NCBI GenBank assembly: GCA_022592445.1
Contig: JABYQR010000038.1
Span: 144,420-208,419, forward strand
DNA from: Cytidiella melzeri
Taxonomy: Eukaryota; Basidiomycota; Agaricomycetes; Polyporales; Irpicaceae
DNA length: 64,000 nt
Direction of reading: 5' to 3'
Under the pieces are notes generated by a model. It ran no database searches, was not told the origin of the DNA, and saw only the letters and a list, made by a program, of their open reading frames with translations. The translations under genes and the position numbers were made by a program. Shown here piece after piece: positions 21,873-34,608 of this stretch. The stretch's first letter is position 1, and every line of letters begins with the position of its first letter.

Positions 21873-24800
21873 TCAAGAACCGCTATGAGGTGGCGGAGAA
21901 GGATTGTGCGCGGAAAAAGGGGTACCAAAGAAAGTAGGTGAAGGATGCCACTCAGGACCGGGTCCAGCAGCGTTCCAAACAGGTGGTCGAGGAGAAAAGC
22001 CGGGGCCCCAAGGTGCACGCATGTCTGGCCCGTTACTGCGAGGACTGGCTGTCGATGGACCCCAGCCTACCGCACCGGGAACGGCGCTTCGACGTGGAGG
22101 TGCAGAGACGATCTCGTCATCATCCGCCGCTAGTGCTGATGAGCCCAACACACCTTTGGGACTCGGGGAGCGGCGACTGGGTGAGGTAGATCCGGAGCCT
22201 GTAGGTTCAACAGCCGGCCTAGCAATCGGTGCTATTGACGCAGCTGGCCTACCAATAGGTCCTAGATCTGCCATTGACGGCCGCCTACCTGGAGGGCCAG
22301 GGGCCAACTGTGTCGGTGAAGCATGCACAGTTTGTGCCGATTTCGTTGGCGGAGCAATCGGCGCAGGTGGTACCAGACTGCGACTGAAATTAGCGTCAAA
22401 CGGAGGACCGGCACCGAAGCTTCTTGGGACAGCGGAAGGAGCCAATGGCGAAGGACCTTGTGGTATAGCGGGTCCTTGTACAAAGTTACCACTAAATGGC
22501 CCAGGAGGTATGTATTGTACTCGCGGAGACATCGTAGAAGGACCGTTCATACCATTTCCCGGCGAGAACAGTGGGTTAATCGAAAGCGGTGCAGGTATAT
22601 GCGATTGTAACTGAGGTGTGAGGACGGAAGTAAGCTGTGGAGGCTGAGGGCTTGTTATTATGGAAGGTCGTTGTTGGGACGCTTGACGGATAGGCGGCAC
22701 TAGAGGCGCTGGTAGCGGGGTAGCGGTGGATTTCCCATTCTTCTTGGACGTTGGGACGGTCCGAGGAGATGACCCAGAGGCTGTAGCATTACGAGGGGAA
22801 GCAGGAGGCCGAGCTACTTTGGACGCGGCGCGCTGCTGAGCGAGAAGCTTTTCCCTCTCTGCTTTCTCCTTCTCAGCTCGCTCTTTCTCAGCCTTCTCCT
22901 TCTCAATCCTTTCCTTCTCGGCTTTCTCCTCCCGTTCCTTGGCCAACCTTCGCTCTCGCTCCTCCTTCTCTTGTTGCTCTCGCTCTCGACGTGCCGCTCG
23001 CTCAGCAGCTGCCTTTGCCTCCCGTTCCTCGCGAACCTTACGCTCACGCTCCTCCCTCTCCTTGCGTTCTTGCTTCGCCTTGTCTTCTTTCTCTTTCCGC
23101 TTTCGTTCACGTTCTGCCTCCCGTTCTTTCTCTTCCGCAAGTCGCTTGCGTCGCTCCTCCTCCTTTCTTTGCTTCTCTTCCTCTTGGGCTTTGCGTTGCA
23201 CCTCCCTCTTGGCTCTCTCCTCCTCTCGGCGCTTACGGTTCTCATCCTCCTGAGCGGATTGCTTAGCTTTCAGAGCGGCTTCCTCAGCAGCTTTCTCGGC
23301 GGCCTTGATAGCGCGCTCCTCCTCCTTCGCAAGCTTTTGCTGTCTATTTGAACGTGTGAGCCGGTCATTATCTTTCGTCGCACAGCTTAACTCACCGTTT
23401 CTTGTCCTTCTTCTTTTGGTTTTGCGTCTGCTTCTTTACCTCTCGCTCTTTCGAAATCTTGTCCTCGTCTTCAAGTTCTCGTAGAAGCTGGAGTTGGCGC
23501 TCCTGGGCTACCTTTTCGCGATACGCCTGCAACACCCGTTGCTCAAACATCCTGGCAGCAAATATGGAAAACATCCTCTTGCCCTCCTCCATCTTCTGCT
23601 CCTCAGTCATGACCTACGCCCGATGAGCTCGGTCGTGTGACTGATGAAACATCTCTTACCTCTTCCTCCTCGTCCTCTTCTTCCTCCTCCTCTTCCTCCT
23701 CCTCCTCCTCGTCATCCCCTTCCTCGTCATCTTCCTCTTCGCTGTCCTCTTCAACGTCTGCGGCAGCTTCCTCCTCACGTTGCATCCGACGTTCAGCCAG
23801 CTGTTCCATCATCTCCAAAAACTTTTGCCCATCGTTCTTGAGAAGGTCATCGGCAACGGTCAGTATGTTACCCGCACCTACAAAATACCCATCAACATGA
23901 ACCTTCCCAAGTCAGTCCAGGCTTTACTTACCCGTGACGAGATTATTCCCGTAGGTCGCTGGCCCATCACGAACCGCGGCCTTGCCATTAGGTACCCGAC
24001 GTCGCGTGACATTGGGCCTTCGCTCCACCGGCTTAACCTCCTCCTCCTCGTCAGGCTCAGCCTCTTCCTCTTCCTCCTCTTCCTCTTCTTCCTCCTCCTC
24101 GTCCTCATACTCTTCCTCCTCTTCATACTCTTCTTCTTCTGCATCATCCTCATCAAATTCACTCTCCGCCTGCTGCTTCACAGCCTTCCTACCATTCACT
24201 GCACCATTTTTAGCCCGAGGCGGTGGATTCGAGACGGTATGTGGACCGATGACGGCACCGTTCTTGTCAAGCTCTACACTCCCTGGGAACGGTCCCGGAC
24301 CTTGGGGAGGGGGGAGAGTGCCACCGGAGGATATGTATCGCTGCTGGTAGTTCGCGTACTGTTCTAGCTCCTCGTAATAAGCATCGTACAGTACCTCGAG
24401 CTCTTCCTCAATCGCATTCCTATTTCATCCCAAAAGCGTCGCCAACAGCGTGAATTTGAGTTAGTCGTGTGATTTGCGAGATGCGGTGTGGCAGATGCAG
24501 AGCGACAGCCAAATATGAGTTGAGGATCGAGAGACATAAAAGAGAAGTAGTGATGTCAGCGAGAAGGCAGACAGACAGACGGGAGGAAACGTAGAGCACA
24601 GACCGCTTTCGCCCACAGACCGCGCACATGCAACTGTGCTTCTGTTGTTCCTTCATTTTGCGTAGGACAGCCTCCTTTTCGATTTTCACGAGATTCCGTC
24701 GTTCCTCCTCTCCCAATCCCAACCAGAACTCCTTGATCCGCTCTCTCTCCTCCGTCGTGCTGGTGCTCCAAATCTTACTATTTTTTGCTGGTGGTGTTTG

Positions 24801-26237
24801 CCCTGTGCCATTTGCTGGAGGTCGGGGCTTGTGAGGTGCGGAGGCATTGGATGATGGAGGCGATGGGTGGTGATGTGCGTGGTTATGCTGGTACGCGTGG
24901 GAGGTGATGGGTGCTTTGGAGGCTGCGCGGCGACTTGGGGGAGGAGGATTGGCTGCAGGTGCTGGTGCAGTGTAGGACATAGGCTGTTTCCCCGCTGCAC
25001 GAGACGATGGCGGCGGGTTGGCAGCTGGCGGAGGTCGCGGCGCAGGCATACGGTTATGAGAGGCAGAAACAGGAAGATTTGAGCCCGGAGCAGCGGCCAC
25101 CGACACCGGCGCATCGGCCACAACAGGCGCTGTTTTCGGCGCTACGGCCGGCGTCTGCCCATTATAATTTGGATAACTGTCGACATTATTACCTCCTGCT
25201 TTCTTCTTCTTTTTCTTCTTGTTCTTCTTACGGCCGTTCGTGGCAGGAAGCTCAGCATCCTCGTCTGGCGTAATACTTCCCTCATAGTGTAGCGTGAGAT
25301 GGGCAGCGGCAGCACGGATTTCATCGTCCTCCTCCATATCCTCATCTATCTCGTCTTCGCTATAGTCATCCTCCTCAGCGTACTCCTGATCTTCGCTGCC
25401 GTACTCGTTGAGCAGAACTACGTTTGCAGGAGACTGAGCTGAGGTTTGGTCAGACAATGGTGGATGGACATGTAAGCCGTTCGCAGCAGCAGCAGCCTGC
25501 TCCATCGCCATCGTGAACGCAGGGTCCGTAAAGATGTTAGAGTCTGACTCCACAAGCGTTTGGAACGAGCCAGGAGGGCAACGAGTTGTCGCACTACGCG
25601 TGACGCCTTTGATCGTCGCACTAGCTGTCAGACTGAGTCCACCCGCGCCCGGAGAAAGACCTGCTCCTGAGTGCAGCTGCTGAGCAATAGCATACATCGC
25701 CTGTGTCTTGTCGTGCGTGGTCCCAGGTGCATTCAGCTGCGAGTACGTGTTCCGCACGAACGTCTGCAAGTTGTGTGGAAACGATGCCCAGTATTCGTTG
25801 TTCACGTCCGCGTCCGCAGAGTCAAGTTCCATACTTCGGGCAAGGTGGTCCGCGGTAGCAAGCAGCTCCGCTTCTGCTGCCTCTGCAGGATTTAGCCTTG
25901 CGGCAGCGGCGACAGAGGCAGACAGAGATGCGGTTGTCGAGAGATGCACGGACTCGAGCTCGGGGGACAAGCCTGTGTGCAACGTTGTACGGCCATTGAG
26001 GATAGCATGCATTGCCTCCAGCTCCGGCACTTCGTCGTCTCCATCCTCATCCTCATCCAATGTTACACTCTTTCCCTTCCCCTTCTCTTTCTTCTTCTTC
26101 TTCTTCCCATTGGCAACTGCCTGGGCGGGGGAGGGAGGCACCGAGGGCACTGGTGCGGCTGTAGCTGCAGGTACAGCCTGAGGGTGTCGCGCCGGAAGTG
26201 GCTTCGGTGCCGCTCTCCTGGCCTTCGGTACTGTCAT
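21873..26237 (-). CDS. NST1: Nst1-like stress response protein
   Basis: A very large, highly charged, low-complexity protein of the Nst1 family, which in yeast affects salt tolerance and interacts with splicing and P-body factors. Order: a basic start and a Lys run ([12 protein letters not shown]); acidic and Ala/Pro-rich linkers; a cysteine motif [10 protein letters not shown]; and across an intron the conserved [20 protein letters not shown]. Next are long Asp/Glu runs, a segment [17 protein letters not shown], and then several hundred residues of Glu/Arg/Lys coiled coil ([18 protein letters not shown] type). A Pro-rich C-terminus ends PPPHSGS. The real ATG is 26237; the frame at 26246 begins with TTG. 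At least five introns, mostly in the middle. Only about 150 bp separate its stop from that of NEO1. Confidence 0.88.
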
Positions 26238-27020
26238 CTGCGGCAACGGTCAGAGTCTCGAAAGCTTGAACGGTGAGTTACAAGAGAGTCTTCAAGGGAT
26301 GGAAGGGGAAGTGTGATCGCCGCTCCGCCACTGGCACTGCAGCAGATTGTAACGAGGCGACAAGAGCTTCAGATTAAGCAGAATCGATACTGGCAGAGTA
26401 CGTGTTGGCATTCAATAATTGGGTCCAGTGCAGTGGTCAGCGTAGAGTCACCGGAAGTTGTGTACAATCGCTCGTAAGTGCATATAAGATCTGACGGGTT
26501 TTGCCGAGGACGGTGTATGCCCTGTTATGGTAATCGATGCGTGGCCACCAAGTACCTCGAATACTGCTGTACTCGGATTTTTCATTACATTGAGCCAGAG
26601 ACTAAGCCGTCTGCAAAACGTACACTTTCATTATATTTTGAGCTGCATGATAGCAGCTGATTCCACAAACTCCTGTGTACACTCAGCTACTTTTGTAAAG
26701 TACATACCATTTCTCGCTAATCTCAAAATTAATTCCGGCTGTAAATACCCTCTCTGGCCCCAAATCCGCCTCAGTCGAAATACACTCACCTTCAACATCT
26801 CTGAGAGTACGCTTTCACATTCGGAACCCTAGTCAGATCTACGACAATACAGAGCTCAATATCCGCAGATGATCAACTCGCAAAGGCATTAGCTAGAGTA
26901 GTCGACCCACTCCATTTTGGATCTCGAAGCAACACTTACAAGTCTGTGACTCTACAATTATCACCATAGTTGCTCAACAGAACACGTCAAGAGCAAGCGT
27001 GATCCACAGCTCACAAGTAG
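26238..27020. other. Intergenic region, NST1 promoter and glycosidase 3' side
   Basis: This 783 bp stretch holds the NST1 promoter and leader at its left end and the 3' flank of the glycosidase-like gene at its right end. The middle is A/T-rich. No gene is supportable. Confidence 0.45.
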
Positions 27021-29188
27021 TTAGCTTAAAACAAACGCACCACTACCCACCGACTCGAAAACAATCTCCTTCCCACTCGGCTTTGCCCCGCTTTCAAAGA
27101 CCTGCTGCACACTCCTCCAACCATGGACACTATCCAGGCTGAACGTCGCCTGCGCATAGTTTAGGTTCGTCGCCAGCAGTAACGTCTTGCCTCCGACCGT
27201 CCACAACCCAACGTCGACCCTGTTCGTTGTCACATGCGAAAATGTAGACGCAGGGTTCAGTATATACTCCTTCATCGTGGGAAGAGCCTTTGCAAGCGAC
27301 GAAGCAGAAGCCTGGATATCCGGAGTACTGGGGTCATTCCACGCTACGACGCCCAGCCCGCCGTGATTGATACCCAACACGGCCTGAACGACGTACTCCA
27401 TGCCGGTTGGCTCACGCTTCCAGTATCTAGCAGTGTCGTTCCATGAGCATAGTCACGGTCACTAGGTGGGTGCGATGTGTGTCGGAAAAGACGTACGTGT
27501 CGTCGCCAAACGCCTGGGGCACAGTCCAAACAGCCTTCGTCCGGTCCCAGCCGTCTACCCAAAGACGGTACGCGAACTCGTCCATGCGCGTGCTGATATC
27601 CTCGAATTCCCCCTTGCAGTTATCGCAGCCACAGTCGCCGTAGTCAGGAGTGCAAACCGTCCTACGTACTGAATAAGCAATGAAGTTCAGTTTAGGAGAT
27701 CTGGAGGCACTCACCCCCATTGACTGGAAAACGTCACGTTGTTGCCTATCATGTACGTATCTTGCATGACAATGTCCGCGCCAGACGTGTAGTCGGTGAA
27801 GAAGAAGTTCTCACAATTTCTGAGATTGAAGCGTTAGATGGGGCCTTCCCAAGGATTGGATACCTACAATACGAGGGAAACAGGGTGATAGCCATCAAGC
27901 GAGTAGATAAGATCATATGCGTTGGAGGTTGCATTCAAAGGATCTAAACCAGCCATGATTATATCTAAGGTGCACAACAAATTGGAAGGCTCTACGCCAA
28001 CATACCTGAAGTGCCATCTGGTTCATCACCGGTGTACCTATACAATTCAACTACAAGTTTGCCTATGAGTGATTATACAAAGCGACTATTCCAACCCACC
28101 ACAGGAGCAAATTGGGACTGTTCTTGATGCGGTTGACTTCTTCAGCAACACCAGTCAAGTTCATGTACGTCCTAAGATATCTGCGTAAACATTATACGGC
28201 AAACAAGATGGCTCCTCACATACCACCGCATATCATACATCAAATACAGCCCTAGCTCTTGCATACGCTCAACGACTGCATTGAGCGCTGTCAAATTGTC
28301 GAACGTTGGGATTGGGTGAACCTTTTAAGGCAGAGACTTCAATCAACGCCACATTTCAACATACGTTTTGGACTCACCACGGTAAACCTGGAATGCAATC
28401 AGGCATGAGTACGAGTACGCTGGATCAATACTAGGTCCCACTCACCCTTGAGCCTTTATATCGTCAAGAATCGTAAGGTTGGTCTCGATATAGCCACCAA
28501 AGTCGGTATAGAACCCAATCGGAAACACAGTCTCGTATGACCCTGGTTTCCCGGTGGCAGGTTTGGCTAGCAAGGCACCAGTGCGAAGATCCATTTTCGT
28601 CACAGATCTTCCATTTGGGGGGTCAGGAAGAAACGACAGAGAGGAAGAGGCCGTGAAATGCTGAGTGTTTCCCTTGACCGCTGAGTATGTAGCTGTACAG
28701 GAGACATCAAACGCGCTGCGTTGCGGCTTCAAAGTGCCGAGAAAAAATGGAACTTCGATTTTCGTCGCGTTCAACGGCACATTTTCCGCGGCGAGGATAT
28801 GTCCGTTGACGCTGATTGTCACTGCTAGGTTCCCTAGCGCGCCATGTGCTGGTAGGACAATAGATTGCGCATTGGCTACCTGGGAGTTGGTCAAAGGAGT
28901 ATCAATGACGAATGCGGCTGGGGTCAGAACGTCTTCAGGAAGGTAAGGACGGATGGCAGGTGCGCAGCGAAAGGCCACGAGGGGTCCAGCCGATGTGGCA
29001 GGTGTTGGAAACTGTCCTCCAGGCGGTACGATTGGCGAGGAAGCCATGTAATTCTTACCGCACCTACAATCAGGAACGTACGTCAGAATTCTGCACGTTC
29101 GTAGTGTGGTAAACACTTACCATGTCTGTGCACCCGCTCCTGTACCCAAGAGTAAGGCGAGAAGCAAACCGAGAGCAATGGGTGACAT
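27021..29188 (-). CDS. Secreted TIM-barrel glycoside hydrolase-like protein
   Basis: A secreted protein found in Agaricomycetes, not one I can place in a numbered GH family. The ATG at 29188 opens a signal peptide (MSPIALGLLLALLLGTGAGA), then an intron inside a Trp codon, then CGKNYMASSPIVPPGGQFP. A beta-rich N-terminal domain (about 230 residues) leads into a probable TIM barrel. Barrel-like strands are FPIGFYTDFGGYI, GFTVVHPIPT, GLYLMYDMRW, and LLLWYTGDEPDGTS, which holds a candidate acid/base Glu. Later come DYGDCGCDNC (disulfide-rich loop), TVPQAFGDD and LGINHGGLGVVAWN. A C-terminal beta domain ends SVGSGAFVLS. About ten introns. A TATA box lies 53 bp upstream. A decayed copy lies just upstream on the same strand. 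Confidence 0.72.
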
Positions 29189-29240
29189 TCTGTGGGTAGA
29201 CACTCACTTTTGGGCTAACGTTCTCATAGCGAGAGAGCGG

Positions 29241-29250
29241 GTATATATAC
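29241..29250 (-). promoter_or_regulatory. TATA box of the glycosidase-like gene
   Basis: GTATATATAC is symmetrical and sits about 53 bp before the ATG at 29188, a normal distance for a highly expressed secreted fungal enzyme. A weaker version (TTATATATT, about 31635-31643) is kept at the same place before the pseudogene. Confidence 0.55.
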
Positions 29251-29551
29251 CCTGTGAACACCATCTGCCAACCACAGCAGCCATGCGGTAGCTACTGTGT
29301 CGAAGCTATAGAAGACTTGTGAGAAGTCAGGCGGATCGTCACATGGGAAGCGAGTTGTCAGTTTGCGCAATCCGACCCACATCGGACTCAGAAACAGTAC
29401 CATATCTAATCTCGGTGAACGGTTGACTCGCAGCAGAAGTGCCGACGTACTGCAGTCACCGATTTCAAGGCAGCCACATCTGCAGCAGTTAATTCATAAC
29501 CTCACTCTCCCAAAGGTCAATGGCGGGCATGACCCATCACTCAAACCAAAC

Positions 29552-31579
29552 TTAGCTGAGAGCAAACGCACCACTTCCGACCAGCTCGAACACAGTCTGC
29601 TTTACACGGATCTTTGCCCACCATTAAACATCCGCTGCACACTCCTTGCAGCATGGTCACTGCCCAAACTGAACGTTGCCAACAACAACGTCTTGCATCC
29701 GACCGTCCACAACCCGACTTCCACCCTATCCGTCGTCACATGCGAGAACATGGCTCAGAATACACTCCTTTGTTGTGGGGAGAGCCTTTGCGAGCGACGA
29801 AGTAGAAGCCTGGATATCCGGGGTACTAGGATCATTCCACGCTAGGACGCCAAGCCCGCCGTGGTTGACACCCAAGACAGCTACGATGTACTCGATGCCA
29901 GTTGGCTCACGCTTCGAGTACCTGACAGTGCCGTCCATGAGCCCTGTCAGTAGGCGGGTATTATATGTGGAAAACATACATTTCTCAGCAAACGACTAAG
30001 GCACAGTCCTAGCAGCCTTCGTCCTGTCCTGACCTTCTGCCTAAAGACGATACGTAAATGAATCCATGCGCGTGCTGATGTCCTCAAATACTTCCTTGCA
30101 GTTGTCGCAGCCGTAGTCAGGAGTACAAACTAAGCACAAAAATCAGCAATGAAGCTCCGTTACAGAGGATCTGACTCACCCGAACGTGAGTTGTTGCCGA
30201 TAATGTATGTATGTTGCGTGACGATATCCGCGCCAGACGTGTAGTCGGTGAAATATAAGTCGTCCTCACAGTTCCTGGAATACAAGCGTTAGATGGAGCC
30301 TCTGTATGTTTCACTGGGATGGCGAACATACAGCACGAGGGAAACAGAGTGATGACCATTAAGCGAGCAGATAAATCGTACGCGTTGGAGGTTGTTATTC
30401 AAAGCATTCTAACTCAACAATTAGCAGAGAGTTGAGCACAGGAAAGAACTGACGTCAACGAACCTGAGGTGCCATCTGGTGCATCGCCATTGTACCTACA
30501 ACACTCAAACTAAGTTCAGATAAGCATACAGATCAGCTCATCCGACCCACCACAGCAGTCAAGTTCTTGTACGTCCTGAAAATATTGTATGAGTTTCATA
30601 CGGCGAACAAGTGAGTTCTACACATACCATCACATATCATACATCAGAGAAAGCCCCAGTTCTTGCATGCACTCCGCAGCGAGGGCGGTCAAGTCGTCGA
30701 ACGATGGTACCGGGTGAACCTAGGATAGAACTTCCATGAAAGCTGCAATGTCAACAGGCGTTGTGTACTTACTCCAGTAAAGCTACAGCGTGACCGGATG
30801 TCAAATCACATACGCTGCACCAAGAACAACATTGTCTTACTCACCCTTGAGCCTTGATATCGTCAAGGAGTGTTGGTCTCAGTTATCCGCCAAAAGCGGT
30901 ATAGAACCCAATTCGAGACACGGCAACATATCCCCCAGGCTTCCCGATGGCAGGTTTGGCTAGCAAGGCACCCGTGCGAAGGTCCATCTTGGTCATAGAT
31001 CTTCCATTTGTAGGGTCAGGAAGTCACGACAGTGATGAAGAGGCCGTGAAATGCTGGGTGTTCACCGTGACCGCAGAGCACGTAGCAGTACAGAAAACAT
31101 CAAACGCGTCGACCTGTGATTTCGAGCGACGAGGAAAAATGGAATCTCGACTCTCGTCGCGTTCAATGGTACGTTCCTCACGGCAAGAACGTGTTTTCCA
31201 AACCTGACTGTCACCGCCATACTGCCTAGCGGGCCATGTGCTGGTAAGGCGATAGGTTATGCATTGGCTGCCTGAGGGTTGGTAAAAGAAGTATCAATGA
31301 TGAATGCGGCTGGCGCCAGGACGTCTTCGGGGAGGTAAAGGCGGATGGCAGGTGCGCAGCGAAAAGCAATGAGGGGTCCGGCCGATGTGGCAGATATCGC
31401 AAATTGTCCTCCCGGGGGTACGATTGGCGAGGAAGCCTTATGATTTTTACCACACCTGCAGTCAGGGATGTACATTAGTCTACATGTTTGTAGTGTGGTA
31501 AACACTTATTATGTCTGCGCGTCCGCTCCTGCGGCCAAGAGTTACGCGAAAAGCGGCCAAAAAGAGCCGTGGGAGACAT
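29552..31579 (-). pseudogene. Decayed tandem copy of the glycosidase-like gene
   Basis: The sequence follows the gene at 27021-29188 along its whole length, from the same TATA/leader and ATG (31579) to the same end (SGAFALS, TAA at 29554-29552). It is broken throughout. The signal peptide frame is shifted (MSPTALFGRFSRN). The first donor site GGTAAG has become ATAAG. The exon matching residues 30-110 (CGKNHKASSPIVPPGGQF) hits a stop after PQAANA. A block of about 47 bp containing the IKNSPNLLLW segment is deleted near 30553. The catalytic motif GDEPDG reads GDAPDG (antisense about 30487-30505), so the candidate acid/base Glu is gone. Several further small indels are visible. It is almost certainly nonfunctional. 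Confidence 0.88.
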
Positions 31580-34500
31580 CCTGTGGGTACGGTACTCACT
31601 TTTGGACTGTCGTTCTCATAGCGAGAGACCGGGGTTATATATTCTGTAGACACTATCTTCCCGCCAGAGTTGCCATGCGGTGGCCACGGTGTCGAAAACC
31701 GTAGAATACTGGGTAAAAGCCAACACGTAAGACACTAGCCATGATAAGACCCCTGGGTGTATGAGCATTGAATTCCCTATTGATGGAGTAAACACGTTCA
31801 ACGCGGGTCAGTAGCCTTTACTTTTCGGCATTTTAGCCAGCAAGCTGAACTGTTTGGAACGCGGGTTTGAAACGTACATGCAACACCGAAGCAGCGACGA
31901 CTCGGATGAAGATAACTGACAATGCGTATTGTCGCTCATGTTCAAGAGCAATAATGAATGGTGACGAACGGTTCAAGTCAAGTGATATTAGCATGATCAG
32001 TAGCAGTTACTTATCGTGCTAAGCCCATTACAATCAGCCTCACTTGATTTTGTTATTCTCCTTACGATGCGAAACTGCCAGCCCTAAATCTTGACCTTTT
32101 TAGCAAATAACGTCTGTTCAGCTTGTACTTTCTGGTATCTCTATTGGACAACGTGGGCAGTCTCCACCGGCAGCGCGTGGTGAAGTGATACAGGAGACCA
32201 GAGAACGCGAAGAGAGTGACTACGCGTAGGGATACGGTGAGTGTATCAGCCTCGCCCTGAGGATCTCTGCATCCTAGTCTTGCTTCTACATGATGAGATT
32301 TATTCATTATCAGTTATCCCTGTCTTAACAACTATGTCGAGACTATACTGTCCCTCTGATTGCTTTTGGTTCACTTTGCCTACATGGATTTGCGCATACA
32401 GCCGTGCAGCAGTAATGATTAACGCGTCTACATTTGTTTGTAGGTTCTGTTCGACCAATCTGCACCTTCTCCGCGAGAAGGCTTAAAGCCGACAAACTCC
32501 TGGAGCTCAAATGTGGAGTCATTGAAATGGTGTAAGGTTTAGGTACGCTATACGTTTGAACACTTAACATCACTATTCCACGTACGTAGTCGGTTAAGGT
32601 TTGGAGGAGCCCTTTAGTCTACGTTGCAATAATGATACTGTCATTGCTCTGCAGAACGTGTTCTCGCTCGACATCAAGGTCATGTTCCTCTACTCCCACC
32701 TGTACGTACAAGATGACCCCATTTGAAGCCGTACTTCAGCTGTTCTGACGTTTGGAAGGACTTCCTACAGCGGCAACCAATGTTCGGAAAAGTGGAATAG
32801 CAATACGGCACCAACCTGGCTTTTCTTTCCAGCCTATCATGGTTGTTTGACGCAAATCTGGACTTGTTATCGTACGTCCGTACAGTATGACTTATGACTG
32901 ACGCACGTGCCGCGAGCATTTCGCGAGACGGCGGTATGTTGGAGCCTCGCCGACCAGTCATATTGATGTCAGACGATTTGTCGGTGAGCTTACTGTCTCT
33001 TGGCATTGATTGCATGCTTAGGTGCGCCGATCTGTCTTCGTAGCTTCCCCCTTACTCAATGTTCTTGAAGCTGTTGATTGTCGTACACGTACATGTACAC
33101 TTCTCCCACAATGGATCCGGCAGCATGCAATTGTAGCTTGCTAAACCTGAAACATGACGCTCCAGTACATATCTTCGCTGGTAAGCGTACTTTACCTAGC
33201 CTCTCAGTCCAGGTAGAGGCTGGTTATAGTACTCTTGAGCGGTCGGATGGCGTTCGTGTGGTCTTCATCATGTTCGTCGGAGCCGTCGGTGATGCGCTGG
33301 TTGTCGACGACGAGTTGTGAGTCCCCTTCTGTCTTATAATGACACTTGCTGATGGAGATATCTACGGCGTAAGCACACGACATATACGCCAAGTGCTTTT
33401 TGCTGAAGTTGGAGCTTACTGAACAAGCGAGACAGCCATTGTGCTGAAGCGACGTCTAAATCCGAATCAAACCGACAACGAAGGCCAAGTTGTTTCATTT
33501 ACGTTGAACGATAACCTAGCAGGTAACTGCCTACACGCGCTCGCTCAATCAGCATATTCAGAGGAAACCATCAAACGGATCTGCGACTGCAAGCAAACCC
33601 GAAAGCCACGATGCAAAAAAAAACGTACCCCACCCACTGACCGTCCTTTCCTTTGCCTCACCCAATCTCCACACAACAAAGCCCAGCGAAAAACGGCGGA
33701 TTGGCAACACGAGGCAAGGTCATCCGCTCCTTACGTCCTTATCTCAATTAAACCACCCGAGATGAGATAGCACGGCAAAAGGGATGATTCAGCCGCCCGA
33801 ACGCACCCCCTACCCACCGACTCGGCGAGGGAACGCAAAGCCAAGCCACAAACGTGCACATGATGATCACAATTGCTATGCTGGTTGCATGGGCGCACAC
33901 ACACACTCTCTCTTTCGCGCCTTGTAAGCAGCCCTTTGCCCTAACCCACGGCAACCTGTTTCGACACCGGAAGTAAAGGCTAATAACTCCTGGACGACGA
34001 CGGACGTACTTGGCCCACGCAGCCTAACCTCGGAATAGGAACTTGCACTGTACGCTTGGTGTTTCCGGGATCAAATTTTCTCTGACATATGAAATACAAG
34101 AAAAACTCATCAGTGATTTTCCATCCTGAAACGGTGGAGAGTATGTGTACATAGGAAATACACTCGTTGTATTTTTGAGATGGATAATCGACTCTTTATA
34201 ACTACAAATGGGTTGAATACGAGGATAAATAATCTGTTCTAAGACGAGCTACCTACGGGAATTTTGGGGCTTGAACTGCGAAGCCCTTCGCTTTACTGCT
34301 CATGATACACCGGTTTGACTGAGGGAGAGAAGGAGGAGGAATAGACTACGTCAAAGGGCGGGAGAGCGGGAAGAGAAACGACGAGGGAGACCTATGGATA
34401 TACGACAGCAGCGGAACATGCTGAGGGAGGACACAAAGGGAGGAAATGCGATGATGATCGAGCAACTGCGAGAATGATGAGGACGGTCTACCGTCTAAAC

Positions 34501-34608
34501 GATACAGCGGAACAAAAACCCAAAAAGACTAAGCGACGAACGTCCGTGACCAGTCCGTGTGGAAGTAGAGGGCATATTCAGAAGTCGAAGTCGAAAGATC
34601 ATACACGA
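31580..34608. other. Gene-poor region
   Basis: About 3 kb with only short frames that lack domain similarity, splice logic or codon pattern. The left end contains the former promoter of the glycosidase pseudogene. The right end (about 34250-34608) probably holds the 3' UTR of the GATA factor gene. I recognise no gene, RNA or transposon here. Confidence 0.4.

Noticed and set aside
21904..22614. A 236-codon open frame on the + strand, Gly/Pro-rich
   Set aside because: It is antisense to the Pro-rich C-terminus of NST1, a low-GC-skew compositional artefact.
23640..24170. Long TCC/TCT repeats resembling microsatellites
   Set aside because: They encode the Glu/Asp runs of NST1 on the minus strand and do not need a separate repeat call.
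33441..33770. A 109-codon + strand frame
   Set aside because: No motif, no plausible start context or splice partners; likely chance.
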